Made by a program: the position numbers and the translations under genes. Positions 5,443 through 5,453 of a stretch of 5,453 nucleotides of DNA are shown here, piece after piece. The stretch spans positions 1 through 5,453 of the forward strand of contig SEBM01000289.1 of assembly GCA_004296145.1 (NCBI GenBank). Reading direction: 5' to 3'. The stretch is from Flavobacterium sp. (GTDB taxonomy: Bacteria > Bacteroidota > Bacteroidia > Flavobacteriales > Flavobacteriaceae). The notes under the pieces are model-generated. The model was not told the origin of the DNA. It worked only from the letters and a program-made list of their open reading frames with translations, and made no database searches. Numbering within the stretch: position 1 is the first letter of the stretch; each line of letters opens with the position of its first letter.

Positions 5443-5453
5443 AATAATTAAAG

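Overview
The window looks like ordinary chromosomal DNA from a Flavobacterium or a close relative (Bacteroidota). Four things point there: AT-rich coding sequence; start codons without Shine-Dalgarno sequences; several perfect matches to the Bacteroidota -7 promoter element TAnnTTTG; and proteins typical of the phylum, namely a 729-residue type III glutamine synthetase, a long 392-residue PurM-type enzyme, and an exported protein with a flavobacterial signal peptide ending in FSQ.

Layout, left to right. Positions 1 to about 110 hold an open frame without a start of its own. Its translation resembles the zinc-site region of an M14 carboxypeptidase, but the catalytic HPGE motif has been replaced; it is probably a gene remnant. 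A plus-strand gene (139-762) encodes a small exported protein with a calcium-loop-like DxDGDGxxD motif. All other genes are on the minus strand: a GNAT acetyltransferase (764-1360) that meets the exported-protein gene tail to tail with one base between the stop codons, an unrecognised acidic 118-residue protein (1393-1749), a PurM-type AIR synthase (1834-3012), and type III glutamine synthetase GlnN (3198-5387).

The gaps carry the regulatory and repeat structure. The gap between PurM and the 118-residue gene (1750-1833) is mostly a 59-bp nested palindrome, a dispersed-repeat type. The glnN-purM gap (3013-3197) contains a 12-bp-stem intrinsic terminator for glnN, which lies inside a larger inverted repeat with 14-bp arms (one mismatch), followed by a purM promoter. 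The glnN promoter element lies near the right end of the window.

Transcription of the minus-strand genes is inferred to be as follows. glnN is monocistronic, with its own promoter and terminator. purM starts from its own promoter and may read through the palindrome into the 118-residue gene and the acetyltransferase, because no strong promoter or U-tract terminator is visible between them. GlnN makes glutamine, the amide donor for several purine-pathway steps, and PurM acts in that pathway, so the neighbourhood makes metabolic sense; the terminator argues against one operon. I see no defence system, CRISPR array, transposase, tRNA or rRNA. The most interesting signals are the intergenic repeats and the degenerate M14-like fragment.
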